Shown here: piece after piece, positions 52,568 through 62,401 of the stretch
Numbering within the stretch: the stretch's first letter is position 1
Layout: each line of letters begins with the position of its first letter
DNA from: Litoreibacter ponti
GTDB taxonomy: Bacteria > Pseudomonadota > Alphaproteobacteria > Rhodobacterales > Rhodobacteraceae
DNA length: 64,000 bases
Assembly (NCBI RefSeq): GCF_003054285.1
Contig: NZ_QBKS01000001.1
Location: 744,001-808,000 of the forward strand
Direction: 5' to 3'
Notes under the pieces: model-generated
The model's database searches: none
Seen by the model: the letters and a program-made list of their open reading frames with translations, nothing else
Told to the model about the DNA's origin: nothing
Made by a program: the position numbers and the translations under genes

Positions 52568-52587
52568 ACTCGTTACAGGGAGCGAGT
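52568..52587. promoter_or_regulatory. Possible BlaI-like operator
   Basis: ACTCG (52568-52572) and CGAGT (52583-52587) form a short inverted repeat 28 bases upstream of the BlaI-like gene, where an autoregulatory site would be expected. The match to known BlaI operators is poor. Confidence 0.3.
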
Positions 52588-52624
52588 AAAGCCCAGATTT
52601 CCGGTGCCGCAAATCATTTTCTTC

Positions 52625-52903
52625 TCAGACCTTCCAGAAGCAAAACACGCCCCAGGCCAGCGACAGGCCCAGCGGGGCCCAAAGCGGCTCGCCCATGATC
52701 CCGAGCCACGCAAGGAAAATGTAGGCCGAGCCCAGCATCGTCAGGAACAAGCGGTCCCCGCGCGTCGTGGTCAGGCCCAAGGCGCCCTTGCGCTCGGACG
52801 TGCCGGGTTTGCGGATCTCGATCACCGTGATGATCGCCATCGCGGTGAACAACCCGATGAAGAACAGCCCCGTGGGCCAGGTCCATGCCATCCAGCTCAG
52901 CAT
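52625..52903 (-). CDS. glpU: DUF2160 membrane protein of the glycerol importer locus
   Basis: Encodes 92 aa with three hydrophobic segments (WPTGLFFIGLFTAMAIITVI, LFLTMLGSAYIFLAWLGIM, WAPLGLSLAWGVFCFW). DUF2160 proteins accompany glycerol ABC transporter genes, and the rhizobial glpSTPQUV operon includes a small protein of unknown function, GlpU, in this position. It lies 15 bp after glpQ. Symbol is assigned from gene order. Confidence 0.8.
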   Translation of the reverse strand: MLSWMAWTWPTGLFFIGLFTAMAIITVIEIRKPGTSERKGALGLTTTRGDRLFLTMLGSAYIFLAWLGIMGEPLWAPLGLSLAWGVFCFWKV

Positions 52904-52918
52904 CTTACACTCTCCCCC

Positions 52919-53712
<794 letters not shown>

Positions 53713-53716
<4 letters not shown>

Positions 53717-54576
53717 TTCGCATCATCCTTTGTCATCAGAGTGTAGAACAACCAGCTGACCAGCAACGTGATCGCGAAGTAGATCAGGCTCATCGCCGCC
53801 GCCGGGCCAAGATCGAACTGACCGAGGGCGATTTTGACGAGGTCAATCGACAGAAGCGTGGTGGAGTTGCCCGGCCCGCCGCCCGTCAGCACGAAGGGCT
53901 CGGTGTAGATGTTGAAGCTGTCCATGAAGCGCAGAAGGATCGCGATGGTCAGCACGGTCTTCATCTTGGGCAACTGGATGTAGCGAAACACTTTCCACGG
54001 GGACGCCCCGTCGATCTTGGCCGCCTGATAGTAGGCATCCGGGATCGAGACGAGGCCCGCGTAGCTAAGCAGCACCACCAGCGACGTCCAGTGCCACACA
54101 TCCATGGTCACGATGGTGATCCACGCGGCCACCGGGCTTTGGGTCATGTTGTAGTCGATGCCCAGCACACTGTTCAGGAAGTACCCCAGCAGGCCGATAT
54201 CGGGCAGCGTGAAGATGTTCCACATCGCCCCCACCACGTTCCACGGGATCAGCATCGGCAGCGCCATGGTCACGAGGCAGACCGGCACCCAGATGCCTTT
54301 CTTGGGCATGGCCAGCGCGATGGCGATGCCCAGCGGTACCTCGATGATCAGGATCAGGAAGGTGAACAGGAACTGGCGACCCAAGGCGGCGTGGAAGCGT
54401 TCCGAGCGCAGGATCTGTTCGAACCATGTCAGCCCTTCCCAGAAGAACAGGTTGTCCCCGAAGGTTTCCTGCACCGAGTAGTTGACCACGGTCATGATCG
54501 GGATCAGCGCGTTGAAGGCGACCAGCAGCAGCACCGGCAGCACGAAGAACCATGCCTTTTGGTTTTCGGTTTTCAT
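53713..54576 (-). CDS. glpP: Glycerol ABC transporter permease
   Basis: Encodes 287 aa, a MalF-type permease with six or seven helices (WFFVLPVLLLVAFNALIPIMTVV, FLFTFLILIIEVPLGIAIAL). The coupling loop is LVSIPDAYYQAAKIDGASPWKVFRYIQLP. It overlaps glpQ and glpT by 4 bp each. Confidence 0.88.
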
Positions 54577-55646
54577 GTCCGTGCCTCCGTTGCGAGCCAG
54601 CCGTCGCGGTAAAGCCGGGTCTGATCGGGACGGAAGGCCAGATGGACTTCTTCGCCCTGTTCCGGGGTATCGCCTTCGACGATGGCTTTGACGGGGGTGT
54701 CACCGACCATCGCCTCGACCACGGAATGGCGCCCGACATCTGCGACCTTGCGCACCCGGGCAGAGAGACCGGTGTCAGACAGGGACACAAATTCGGGGCG
54801 GATGCCGATCTGGGCGAGACCGCCCTGCCCGGTCACTTTCCCTTCCAACGCAACGGCTTGCCCTTCAAAGCTGACACCACCATCGCGCTCGTCAGCGGCG
54901 AGCACGTTCATGCCGGGCGATCCGATGAAGTGGCCCACGAAGGTGTGTTGGGGCCGCTCGAACAGCTCGACGGGGGTGCCGATCTGCACGACCTCGCCTT
55001 CCTGCATCACGACCACCTGATCCGCAAACGTCAGCGCTTCGGTCTGGTCGTGGGTCACGTAGATCATCGTGGCGCGCACTCGCTGGTGCAGCTCCCGCAG
55101 CTTCGAGCGCAGCTTCCACTTCAGATGCGGGTCGATCGCGGTGAGCGGCTCGTCGAACATCACGACATTCACGTCGTCGCGCACCAAACCGCGGCCCATG
55201 GAGATCTTCTGCTTGTTGTCAGGTGACAGATGCGCGGCGCGGGTGCGCAGCATCTCTTCGACCTCCAGCATCGCGGCGATCTCGGTCACGCGCTCGTTGA
55301 CGAATTTCTCCGCAAAGCCGCGATTGCGCAGCGGGAAGGCCAGATTGTCGTAGACGGTCATTGTGTCGTAGATCACCGGAAACTGGAACACCTGCGCGAT
55401 GTTGCGCTGGTCGGGCGGCAGGCTTGTGACATCGCGGTCGTCGAACAGGATCGCGCCCTCGGATGGCTCCAGCAGCCCCGAGATGATGTTGAGCAAGGTA
55501 GACTTGCCGCAGCCCGACGGGCCGAGCAGCGCGTAGGCGCCGCCATCTTCCCAGTCGAGGTCGATTTCCTTCAGCGCGTAATCCTCCGGGCCCTTCGGGT
55601 TCGGCATGTAGGAGTGTCGCAGTTTGGAGAGGGTAATTTTCGCCAT
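54573..55646 (-). CDS. glpT: Glycerol ABC transporter ATPase with atypical signature motif
   Basis: Encodes 357 aa from ATG 55646; a GTG one codon upstream also exists. Walker A is GPSGCGKST and Walker B VVMFDEPLTAID, but the signature reads LSPDNKQKISMGRG where LSGGQ is usual. Residues 245-357 form an OB-type regulatory domain. With GlpS it makes an asymmetric ATPase pair. The start overlaps the glpS stop (TGATG). Confidence 0.87.
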   Translation of the reverse strand: MAKITLSKLRHSYMPNPKGPEDYALKEIDLDWEDGGAYALLGPSGCGKSTLLNIISGLLEPSEGAILFDDRDVTSLPPDQRNIAQVFQFPVIYDTMTVYDNLAFPLRNRGFAEKFVNERVTEIAAMLEVEEMLRTRAAHLSPDNKQKISMGRGLVRDDVNVVMFDEPLTAIDPHLKWKLRSKLRELHQRVRATMIYVTHDQTEALTFADQVVVMQEGEVVQIGTPVELFERPQHTFVGHFIGSPGMNVLAADERDGGVSFEGQAVALEGKVTGQGGLAQIGIRPEFVSLSDTGLSARVRKVADVGRHSVVEAMVGDTPVKAIVEGDTPEQGEEVHLAFRPDQTRLYRDGWLATEART

Positions 55647-56695
55647 CACGCGGCCCCGTTTGCAAAGTAAAGACCGTCCGCCGGGTCCATGTAGAAGGTG
55701 TGCTCTTCGCCGACGCGGTAAGGGTGCACCCCGTGGGCAAGGCTGACCCAGGACCGGCCCTGCACTTCGAAATGCGCGCTGGTCTCGGAGCCCGACAACT
55801 CGGTCACCTGAATGCGGCCCGTGACTTCGACATCGGCGTCGCTGCCGCGCGTGGGTCGGACATGGTGCGGGCGGATCGCGAAGTGGTACTGGCCCTCGGA
55901 CGCGCTTCGGTCATCGGCGTTCCATGTCAGGTTGCCGCCGCCCCAGATGCCGCCCTTCTCGGACGTGACGTCGAGCACGTTGATCGGCGGGTCGGAAAAG
56001 ACCGACGCGGCGGTCAGGTTGGCGGGGTTGCGGTAGATCTCGGCCGTGGGGCCGAACTGGGTGACGACCCCGTCTTCCATCAAGGCGGTGCGGCCGCCCA
56101 GAAGAAGCGCCTCTTCCGGCTCGGACGTTGCATAAACCACAACGGCACCGCGCCCGGCGAACAGCTCCGGCAGCTGCTCGCGCAGCTCTTCGCGCAGTTT
56201 GTAGTCGAGATTGGCCAAGGGCTCGTCGAGGAACACCGCGCGGCTTTCCTTGGCAATCGCGCGCGCCAGCGCGCAGCGTTGCTGTTGGCCGCCGGAGAGT
56301 TCCTGCGGGCGGCGCTTGAGCATCGGCTCCAGCTTCATCAGCTTGGCAGCTTCCTGCACCCGGTCGTCGATCTCGGACTTGGCCATGCCTGCGACCCGCA
56401 ACGGGGAGGCGATGTTGTCGTAGACGCTCATCTGCGGGTAGTTCACGAAGAACTGGTGCACCAGCGAGATGTTGCGTTTCTGCGTCGACAGTTTGGAGAC
56501 GTCCTGCCCGTCGAAGAAAATCTGCCCAGAAGCCAGCGGGTCGAGACCCGCCATCAGCTTGATCAGGGATGTCTTGCCCGCACCGGTCTGGCCCAGCAGG
56601 ACGTTGAAATGCCCGGTCTCCAGCACCAGCGAGGTCGGCTTGATATGGGTGATCCCGCGGGTCACCTTGGTGGCCTGTTTGAGCTCAAGTGTCAT
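55646..56695 (-). CDS. glpS: Glycerol ABC transporter ATPase
   Basis: Encodes 349 aa. Walker A is GQTGAGKTS, the signature is LSGGQQQRCALARAI, and Walker B is AVFLDEPLANLD. A C-terminal OB-type domain starts near residue 235. This is the canonical partner of glpT. A hairpin separates it from glpV, so the binding protein gene is probably expressed at a higher level. Confidence 0.87.
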   Translation of the reverse strand: MTLELKQATKVTRGITHIKPTSLVLETGHFNVLLGQTGAGKTSLIKLMAGLDPLASGQIFFDGQDVSKLSTQKRNISLVHQFFVNYPQMSVYDNIASPLRVAGMAKSEIDDRVQEAAKLMKLEPMLKRRPQELSGGQQQRCALARAIAKESRAVFLDEPLANLDYKLREELREQLPELFAGRGAVVVYATSEPEEALLLGGRTALMEDGVVTQFGPTAEIYRNPANLTAASVFSDPPINVLDVTSEKGGIWGGGNLTWNADDRSASEGQYHFAIRPHHVRPTRGSDADVEVTGRIQVTELSGSETSAHFEVQGRSWVSLAHGVHPYRVGEEHTFYMDPADGLYFANGAA

Positions 56696-56775
56696 GAGTT
56701 TGGTCTTTGTGTTTGAAGGCGCGGCAGGAAGGCCCCCGCCCGGACATACATACCAAGGCGGGAGCCCCCGAAAGA

Positions 56776-56803
56776 CCGGCCCCCGGTTTCAACCGGGGAC
56801 CGG
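56776..56803 (-). terminator. Hairpin between glpV and glpS
   Basis: An extended stem (56776-56788 with 56791-56803, one mismatch and a small loop) lies 9 bases after the glpV stop. It has no T-run. Such intergenic hairpins usually stabilise the upstream message or give partial termination, raising the binding protein over the membrane parts. Confidence 0.55.
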
Positions 56804-56811
56804 AAAGGTGC

Positions 56812-58545
56812 TTACTGGTTCCAGCGGGCGACCAGCTCGTCGTAGTTCACGGTCTCGCCTTGCGGCTTCTCGTTGTCGAGCTTGGGCTTGGCGCCGCCAT
56901 TGGCGAACCAATACTCGGCGTCACGCTCTTCGTTCAGGCGCGGGCCGCAGCCACCGTAGACGTTCTGTGCCTCGTCGGCGCGCTGCATCCGGGACATGGT
57001 GATGTCCATCTCCTCGGCCAGACGGTCCATGGCTTCCTGCGGGGTGAAGGCACCGGAGTTCACGTCACCGATCTGCTGCCACCAGATCTGGGCCAGCTTC
57101 GGATAGTCCGGCACGTTGATGCCGGTCGGGCTCCAGGCCACGCGGTCGGGCGAGCGGTAGAACTCGACCAGTCCGCCCAGCTTGGGGGCACGTTCCGTGA
57201 AGCTTTCGTGGTTCACCGAGCTGTCGCGAATGAAAGTCAGACCCACATGGGACTTCTTCACATCGACGGTCTTGGAGGTCACGAACTGCGCGTAAAGCCA
57301 TGCCGCCTGCGCCCGGTCAGAGGGCGTGGAGGTCAGGAAAGTCCAGGAGCCCACGTCCTGATAGCCGACCTTCTGGCCTTCTTCCCAGTACGGGCCGTGG
57401 GGCGACGGGGCCATGCGCCACAGCGGGTTGCCATCTGCATCCACCGTGTTGTTGCCTTCGGATTGCGGCTTCACCATGTCGGCGGTGAATGCCGTGTACC
57501 AGAAGATCTGCTGGGCCACGTTGCCCTGGGCCAGAGCAGGCAGCGACTGGTAGAAGTCGTAGCTAGCCGCACCGGGAGGCGCGTAGTTGCGCAGCCATTC
57601 GTCCCACTTGCGGATCGCGTAGACCGCCGCAGGACCGTTGGCCGCACCACCGCGGGACACGGATGCGCCAGCCGGGTTGCACGAGCCCTCTTCCATACGG
57701 ATGCCCCACTCGTCGATCGGCACGCCGTTCGGCTCACCCTTTGAGCCTGCGCCGGCCATCGACAGCCACGCATCGGTCATGCGCCAGCCCAGATCGGGCG
57801 CGCGCTTGCCGTAATCCATGTGGCCGTAGATATCGACACCGTCGATATTCTTGACGTCGTTGGAGAAAAACTCGGCGATGTCCTCGTAGGCCGACCAGTT
57901 GACCGGGACGCCCAGATCATAGCCGTACTTTTCCTTGAAGGCCGCTTGCAGGTCCTCGCGGTCGAACCAGTCCTTGCGGAACCAGTAGAGGTTCGCGAAT
58001 TGCTGGTCGGGCAGCTGGTACAGGTCGCCATCGGGGCCGGTGGTGAACTGGGTGCCCATGAAGTCGGCCAGATCCAGCGTCGGCGAGGTCGTCGCCGCCC
58101 AGTCGCCCGCCATCATGTCTGTCAGGTTATAGGCCTGCTGCAGACGCGAGTGCGTGCCGATCAGGTCACTGTCATTGACGTAGCCGTCGTAGAGGTTGCG
58201 GTTGGTCTGCATCTGGGTCTGCACCGCCTGCACGACCTCGCCCTCGCCCAGGATCTGGTGGTTCACCTTGATGCCGGTGATTTCCTCAAACGCCTTGGTA
58301 AGCACTTCGCTCTCGTAGCCGTGGGTCGGAATACCCTCCGACAGCACGTTGATTTCCATGCCGGAATATGGCTCGGCGGCCTGAATGAACCATTCCATCT
58401 CGGCCATTTGCTCGTCTTTGCTGAGCGTCGATGGCTGGAATTCTGAGTCAATCCATTTCTGAGCTGCGGCGGCGTCCGCAAAAGCAGTCCCAGATCCCGC
58501 GATGACGGCCACGGCCGCTGTCGCGGAGAGCAGATACTTGCGCAT
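56812..58545 (-). CDS. glpV: Glycerol ABC transporter substrate-binding protein
   Basis: Encodes 577 aa with a Sec signal peptide (LLSATAAVAVIAGSGTAFA). It is a large family-1 solute-binding protein (PYSGMEINVLSEGIPTHGYES, FEEITGIKVNHQILGEGEVVQ), the size expected for GlpV. GGGAGGAG precedes the ATG. It is the first gene of the operon glpV-S-T-P-Q-U, while rhizobial operons place glpV last. Glycerol specificity is inferred from the complete gene set. Confidence 0.87.
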   Translation of the reverse strand: MRKYLLSATAAVAVIAGSGTAFADAAAAQKWIDSEFQPSTLSKDEQMAEMEWFIQAAEPYSGMEINVLSEGIPTHGYESEVLTKAFEEITGIKVNHQILGEGEVVQAVQTQMQTNRNLYDGYVNDSDLIGTHSRLQQAYNLTDMMAGDWAATTSPTLDLADFMGTQFTTGPDGDLYQLPDQQFANLYWFRKDWFDREDLQAAFKEKYGYDLGVPVNWSAYEDIAEFFSNDVKNIDGVDIYGHMDYGKRAPDLGWRMTDAWLSMAGAGSKGEPNGVPIDEWGIRMEEGSCNPAGASVSRGGAANGPAAVYAIRKWDEWLRNYAPPGAASYDFYQSLPALAQGNVAQQIFWYTAFTADMVKPQSEGNNTVDADGNPLWRMAPSPHGPYWEEGQKVGYQDVGSWTFLTSTPSDRAQAAWLYAQFVTSKTVDVKKSHVGLTFIRDSSVNHESFTERAPKLGGLVEFYRSPDRVAWSPTGINVPDYPKLAQIWWQQIGDVNSGAFTPQEAMDRLAEEMDITMSRMQRADEAQNVYGGCGPRLNEERDAEYWFANGGAKPKLDNEKPQGETVNYDELVARWNQ

Positions 58546-58598
58546 CCTGTCTCCTCCCTATGTTTATTTCTGCAGGCAGGTTTCTGCCCACGCCGTAA

Positions 58599-58627
58599 CG
58601 GTAGATGCACTTGCACAAATCTGTCAA
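58599..58627 (-). promoter_or_regulatory. Possible sigma-70 promoter of the glp operon
   Basis: On the minus strand a perfect TTGACA (58627-58622) is followed after 16-17 bases by a poor -10 (TCTACC or CTACCG, 58605-58599). It lies about 55 bases before the glpV start. Confidence 0.4.
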
Positions 58628-58824
58628 ACTAAATTATTAGTAGATTTAAACTATTATTAAACAATGGGTTATCACAATTCCTTGCTGCGCCGCAGAACCG
58701 GAAAGGCCGAAATTTCGCCGATGCACAGAAATGCCGCGACTCTCCCCGGGGCGCTGCCAAGTTGAGCATCGGCACCCGGAATTTACCGCGCGTAAAGAGT
58801 CTAAGAATTGAGCACCTGCACAGT

Positions 58825-58848
58825 TTTTGTGTGCAAAATTACACAAAA
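58825..58848. promoter_or_regulatory. Inverted repeat upstream of urtA
   Basis: TTTTGTGT (58825-58832) and ACACAAAA (58841-58848) form a perfect 8-bp inverted repeat around an 8-base centre. It lies 240 bases before urtA and 280 before glpV and may be an operator for either operon. Confidence 0.4.
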
Positions 58849-59087
58849 CCGGGTCTCCCGGCTCCCGCAACCGCCCGAAAGCTGGCTTGGCCCATCGGAT
58901 TGTCGCCATCTGCCGCTGTCCCCGCCTGGGGGGCATGAACGCCGCGTGGAGGGCCATCCTGGCAGATATCTCCCCCCACGCGACTACAACATCACTGTTG
59001 CGGGTCCTGCCTATCGGTTTGGATCGGCAGGGACAGCCCCTTTCGCGCCGTCTCGACCGCCCGCAGCGACAATAGGGACGCTAGACT

Positions 59088-60371
59088 ATGGCCAACTTCG
59101 CTAAACTACCCACCCTCGCCTGCGCCGCGCTGCTGGGCACGACCTCTCTTGCGCTCGCCTGCGACGCCCCGATCAAAGTTGGTGTGCTGCACTCGCTGTC
59201 GGGCACCATGGCGATCTCCGAGACAACATTGAAAGACACCATGCTGATGCTCATCGAGCAGCAAAACGCCAAAGGTGGCGTTTTGGGCTGCGAGCTGGAA
59301 GCCGTGGTAGTCGACCCCGCCTCCGACTGGCCGCTCTTTGCCGAGAAAGCGCGCGAGCTGCTGACCGTGCACAAAGTGGACGTGATCTTCGGCAACTGGA
59401 CCTCCGTGTCGCGCAAATCTGTGCTGCCGGTGATCGAAGAGCTCAACGGCCTGCTGTTCTACCCGGTGCAGTATGAGGGCGAGGAAAGCTCCAAGAACGT
59501 GTTCTACACCGGCGCCGCGCCGAACCAGCAGGCCATCCCTGCAGTGGACTACTTCCTGGAAGAGCTGGGCGTCGAGAAATTCGCGCTGCTGGGCACCGAC
59601 TATGTCTACCCGCGCACCACGAACAACATCCTCGAGCAGTATCTGCAGGACAAAGGCATCGCGAAGGAAGACATCTTCGTCAACTACACGCCCTTCGGCC
59701 ATTCTGACTGGGCGACCATCGTCGGCGACGTCGTCGCCCTGGGCGAGGACGGCAAGCAGGTCGGTGTGATCTCCACCATCAACGGCGACGCGAATATCGG
59801 CTTCTACAAAGAGCTGGCCGCAGCCGACATCTCTGCCGACGACATCCCCGTCGTGGCCTTCTCCGTGGGTGAGGAAGAGCTGTCGGGTCTCGACACCTCG
59901 AACCTTGTTGGCCACTTGGCCGCATGGAACTACTTCCAGTCCGCCGAGACACCCGCCAACGCCGAATTCATCAAGGCGTGGAAGGCCTTCGCCGGTGAAG
60001 ATCGTGTGACCAACGACCCGATGGAAGCCCACTATATCGGCTTCAACATGTGGGTGAACGCGGCTGAAGCCGCCGGGTCCACCGACGTCGACGCCGTGCG
60101 CACCGCGATGTATGGGCAGGAATTCCCGAACCTGACCGGCGGCACCGCCGTGATGCTGCCGAACCACCACCTGGCCAAGCCGGTTCTGATCGGCGAGATC
60201 ACCGCCGAGGGTCAGTTCGACATCATCTCTAAGACCTCCGAAGTGCCGGGCGACGCCTGGACCGACTTCCTGCCGGAAAGCGCCAAACTGGTGTCCGATT
60301 GGAAAGACCTCGGTTGCGGGATGTACAACACCGAGACCAAATCCTGCGTGCAGCTGACCTCCAACTACTAA
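59088..60371 (+). CDS. urtA: Urea ABC transporter substrate-binding protein
   Basis: Encodes 427 aa with a signal peptide ending near residue 24 (LLGTTSLALA). The family signature is strong: IKVGVLHSLSGTMAISETTLKD, ASDWPLFAEKARELL, VIFGNWTSVSRKSVLP and LLFYPVQYEG. UrtA binds urea (or short amides) in the periplasm. It is first in urtA-urtB-urtC-urtD. Confidence 0.95.
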   Translation: MANFAKLPTLACAALLGTTSLALACDAPIKVGVLHSLSGTMAISETTLKDTMLMLIEQQNAKGGVLGCELEAVVVDPASDWPLFAEKARELLTVHKVDVIFGNWTSVSRKSVLPVIEELNGLLFYPVQYEGEESSKNVFYTGAAPNQQAIPAVDYFLEELGVEKFALLGTDYVYPRTTNNILEQYLQDKGIAKEDIFVNYTPFGHSDWATIVGDVVALGEDGKQVGVISTINGDANIGFYKELAAADISADDIPVVAFSVGEEELSGLDTSNLVGHLAAWNYFQSAETPANAEFIKAWKAFAGEDRVTNDPMEAHYIGFNMWVNAAEAAGSTDVDAVRTAMYGQEFPNLTGGTAVMLPNHHLAKPVLIGEITAEGQFDIISKTSEVPGDAWTDFLPESAKLVSDWKDLGCGMYNTETKSCVQLTSNY

Positions 60372-60386
60372 GCTGAACGCACCTGT

Positions 60387-60417
60387 TGCGGGGCCGAACC
60401 TCCCTGTCGGCCCCGCA
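60387..60417 (+). terminator. Perfect hairpin between urtA and urtB
   Basis: TGCGGGGCCGA (60387-60397) pairs exactly with TCGGCCCCGCA (60407-60417) over a 9-base loop, 16 bases after the urtA stop. No T-run follows, so it probably protects the urtA message or gives partial termination. Confidence 0.65.
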
Positions 60418-60468
60418 GCCCCTCGCCTTTCCAAGTATCGACCTCAAGACAGAGCGGTCCCCGTCCCC

Positions 60469-62397
60469 ATGCGCCTGATCCTCTCCGTTCTGGCTGTGTG
60501 CCTCGGCCTTGCAATTCCCGCAAACGCCCAGCAATTACAGACACTTTTGCAAACCCATGCCGATCAAATCGCCAAGCCGAAGCGCGCGTCGGTCGGTGTT
60601 GTGCTGGATGATCTGGTGGCGTCCGGCCTACCGCAGGTTCTGGTTTTTCTGGAGGAATGGTCCGACAAGAATGTCTGGCAGCGCGACGCGGATGGCCTGT
60701 TTTTCATCGCCGAAGCCGATGGTGAAACGCTTGCTTTGCGCGACATTGACAGCGGTGCCGAGACCACCGGGGCCAAGGACGAATTTACCCAGCTGAAGCC
60801 CAATGGCGGCGTGCGCCGGGTGATTGGCACGGCGCTGGTGCAGTTCCAACTGTCTGACCCTGACCTGTCCCGGCGCGAAAGCGCAGTGGCCTCGATTGCG
60901 CGCAGGCCGGAAGCCGCGCAGCTCGCCCCCCTGCTCGCCTCCATCGACGGTGAAACCGATGCCGGGCTGAAGGCCCGCAAGACCCAGCTTGCCAATTTCA
61001 TGTCCGCGCGTTTCGCAGACGCGCCAGAGGACCGGATCGCGGCGATTGAGAGCCTCGCCCAAGACACATCGGTCGAGGCGCGGTCGGTGCTGAACCAAAT
61101 CCTCGAAGTCGAGGCAGGCGTCGCCAAAGAGGCGCCTGAGGGCAATATCGCCCGCATCCTTGACCCGACCACCGCACCCGATGCGTTCTACGCCCAGCTT
61201 GTCTCGGCAGAGCTTGCCCCGCCCCGCACCACGCCTGACGCGATCCGTGCGGCGTTGGAAGCAAACCTAGAGGGCGGCATGGTCGCTGGCTTGCCCGTGG
61301 CGCAGATGAACACCAACGCGGCCCGCGAGCGCGCCTATGCGCGGCTGGCCGCGGACGATCTGGTGCCGCAACTGGTCACGCAGGTCTACCGTGATGCCGC
61401 GCTCGATGAGCATGTGTTCTACGAGATCTACGACGAGCCGAACGCCGACATCACCGCCGCCGCAGAGGCCGCTTTGGCTTCGGTCGAGAGCCGCGTCGCA
61501 CTGGCGCAGACGGCGGATTTGGCGCTCGACGGTCTCTCGCTCGCCTCGATCTACTTCCTTGCGGCCATCGGGCTGGCGATCACTTTTGGCGTGATGGGGG
61601 TCATCAACATGGCCCATGGCGAGTTCATCATGATGGGCGCCTACACCGGCTACGTCATCCAGCTGTTCATCCCCGACTACACCGTGTCGATCCTGGTCGC
61701 CCTGCCCGTGGCCTTCGCCATCACGTTTGCGGCCGGCGTCACGATGGAGCGGCTGGTGATCCGGCATCTCTACCACCGCCCGCTGGAGACCTTGCTGGCG
61801 ACCTTCGGGATCTCGATTGCGTTGCAGCAGTTGGCCAAGAACATCTTCGGCACGCAGGCGCGCCCCCTGACCTCGCCCGCGTGGCTGGACGGGGCTTGGG
61901 TGATCTCGGACGTGATCGCGATCAGCTACATCCGTATCGCGATCTTCGTGCTGGCGCTGATGTTCCTCGCGCTGATCCTGTTCGTGCTCAAGCGCACCCG
62001 GCTGGGGCTGGAAGTGCGCGCCGTGACCCAGAACCCCGGCATGGCGGCGAGCATGGGCATCAACCCGGACCGCATCAATATGCTGACCTTCGGGCTTGGC
62101 TCCGGCATCGCGGGGATCGCGGGCGTGGCCATCGGGCTCTACGCCAAGGTGACGTCCGAGATGGGCGCGGACTACATCGTGCAAAGCTTCATGACCGTGG
62201 TCGTGGGCGGCGTCGGCAATGTCTGGGGCACGCTGGCGGGCGCGTCGATGATCGGCTTCCTGCAAAAGGGCATTGAGTGGCTGAACCCGTCCAACACGCT
62301 AGCCGCGCAGACCTACATGATCCTGTTCATCATCCTCTTCATCCAATTCCGGCCCAAGGGCATCGTCGCCCCCAAAGGCCGCGCGGCGGCGGATTGA
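60469..62397 (+). CDS. urtB: Urea ABC transporter permease, long form with N-terminal exported domain
   Basis: Encodes 642 aa. A signal-like segment (LILSVLAVCLGLAIPANA) is followed by an approximately 330-residue hydrophilic domain with alpha-helical repeats, then a LivH-type permease of about eight helices from residue 355 (LSLASIYFLAAIGLAITFGVMGVINMAHGEFIMMGAYTGY). The extracytoplasmic domain is normal for UrtB. It lies 97 bp after urtA and 4 bp before urtC. Confidence 0.95.
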   Translation: MRLILSVLAVCLGLAIPANAQQLQTLLQTHADQIAKPKRASVGVVLDDLVASGLPQVLVFLEEWSDKNVWQRDADGLFFIAEADGETLALRDIDSGAETTGAKDEFTQLKPNGGVRRVIGTALVQFQLSDPDLSRRESAVASIARRPEAAQLAPLLASIDGETDAGLKARKTQLANFMSARFADAPEDRIAAIESLAQDTSVEARSVLNQILEVEAGVAKEAPEGNIARILDPTTAPDAFYAQLVSAELAPPRTTPDAIRAALEANLEGGMVAGLPVAQMNTNAARERAYARLAADDLVPQLVTQVYRDAALDEHVFYEIYDEPNADITAAAEAALASVESRVALAQTADLALDGLSLASIYFLAAIGLAITFGVMGVINMAHGEFIMMGAYTGYVIQLFIPDYTVSILVALPVAFAITFAAGVTMERLVIRHLYHRPLETLLATFGISIALQQLAKNIFGTQARPLTSPAWLDGAWVISDVIAISYIRIAIFVLALMFLALILFVLKRTRLGLEVRAVTQNPGMAASMGINPDRINMLTFGLGSGIAGIAGVAIGLYAKVTSEMGADYIVQSFMTVVVGGVGNVWGTLAGASMIGFLQKGIEWLNPSNTLAAQTYMILFIILFIQFRPKGIVAPKGRAAAD

Positions 62398-62401
62398 TCC
62401 C

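Larger units (their letters stand above)
58546..59087. other. 542-bp intergenic region between glpV (-) and urtA (+)
   Basis: No gene is evident here. It contains the ribosome site of glpV, a TTGACA promoter element for glpV, an AT-rich stretch (58620-58670) that stands out against the GC-rich surroundings, and an inverted repeat (58825-58848) on the urtA side. Short open frames in it lack ribosome sites. Confidence 0.6.

Noticed and set aside
58808..59104. 98-codon plus-strand frame upstream of urtA
   Set aside because: No ribosome site, no recognisable domain, and it overlaps the urtA start region.
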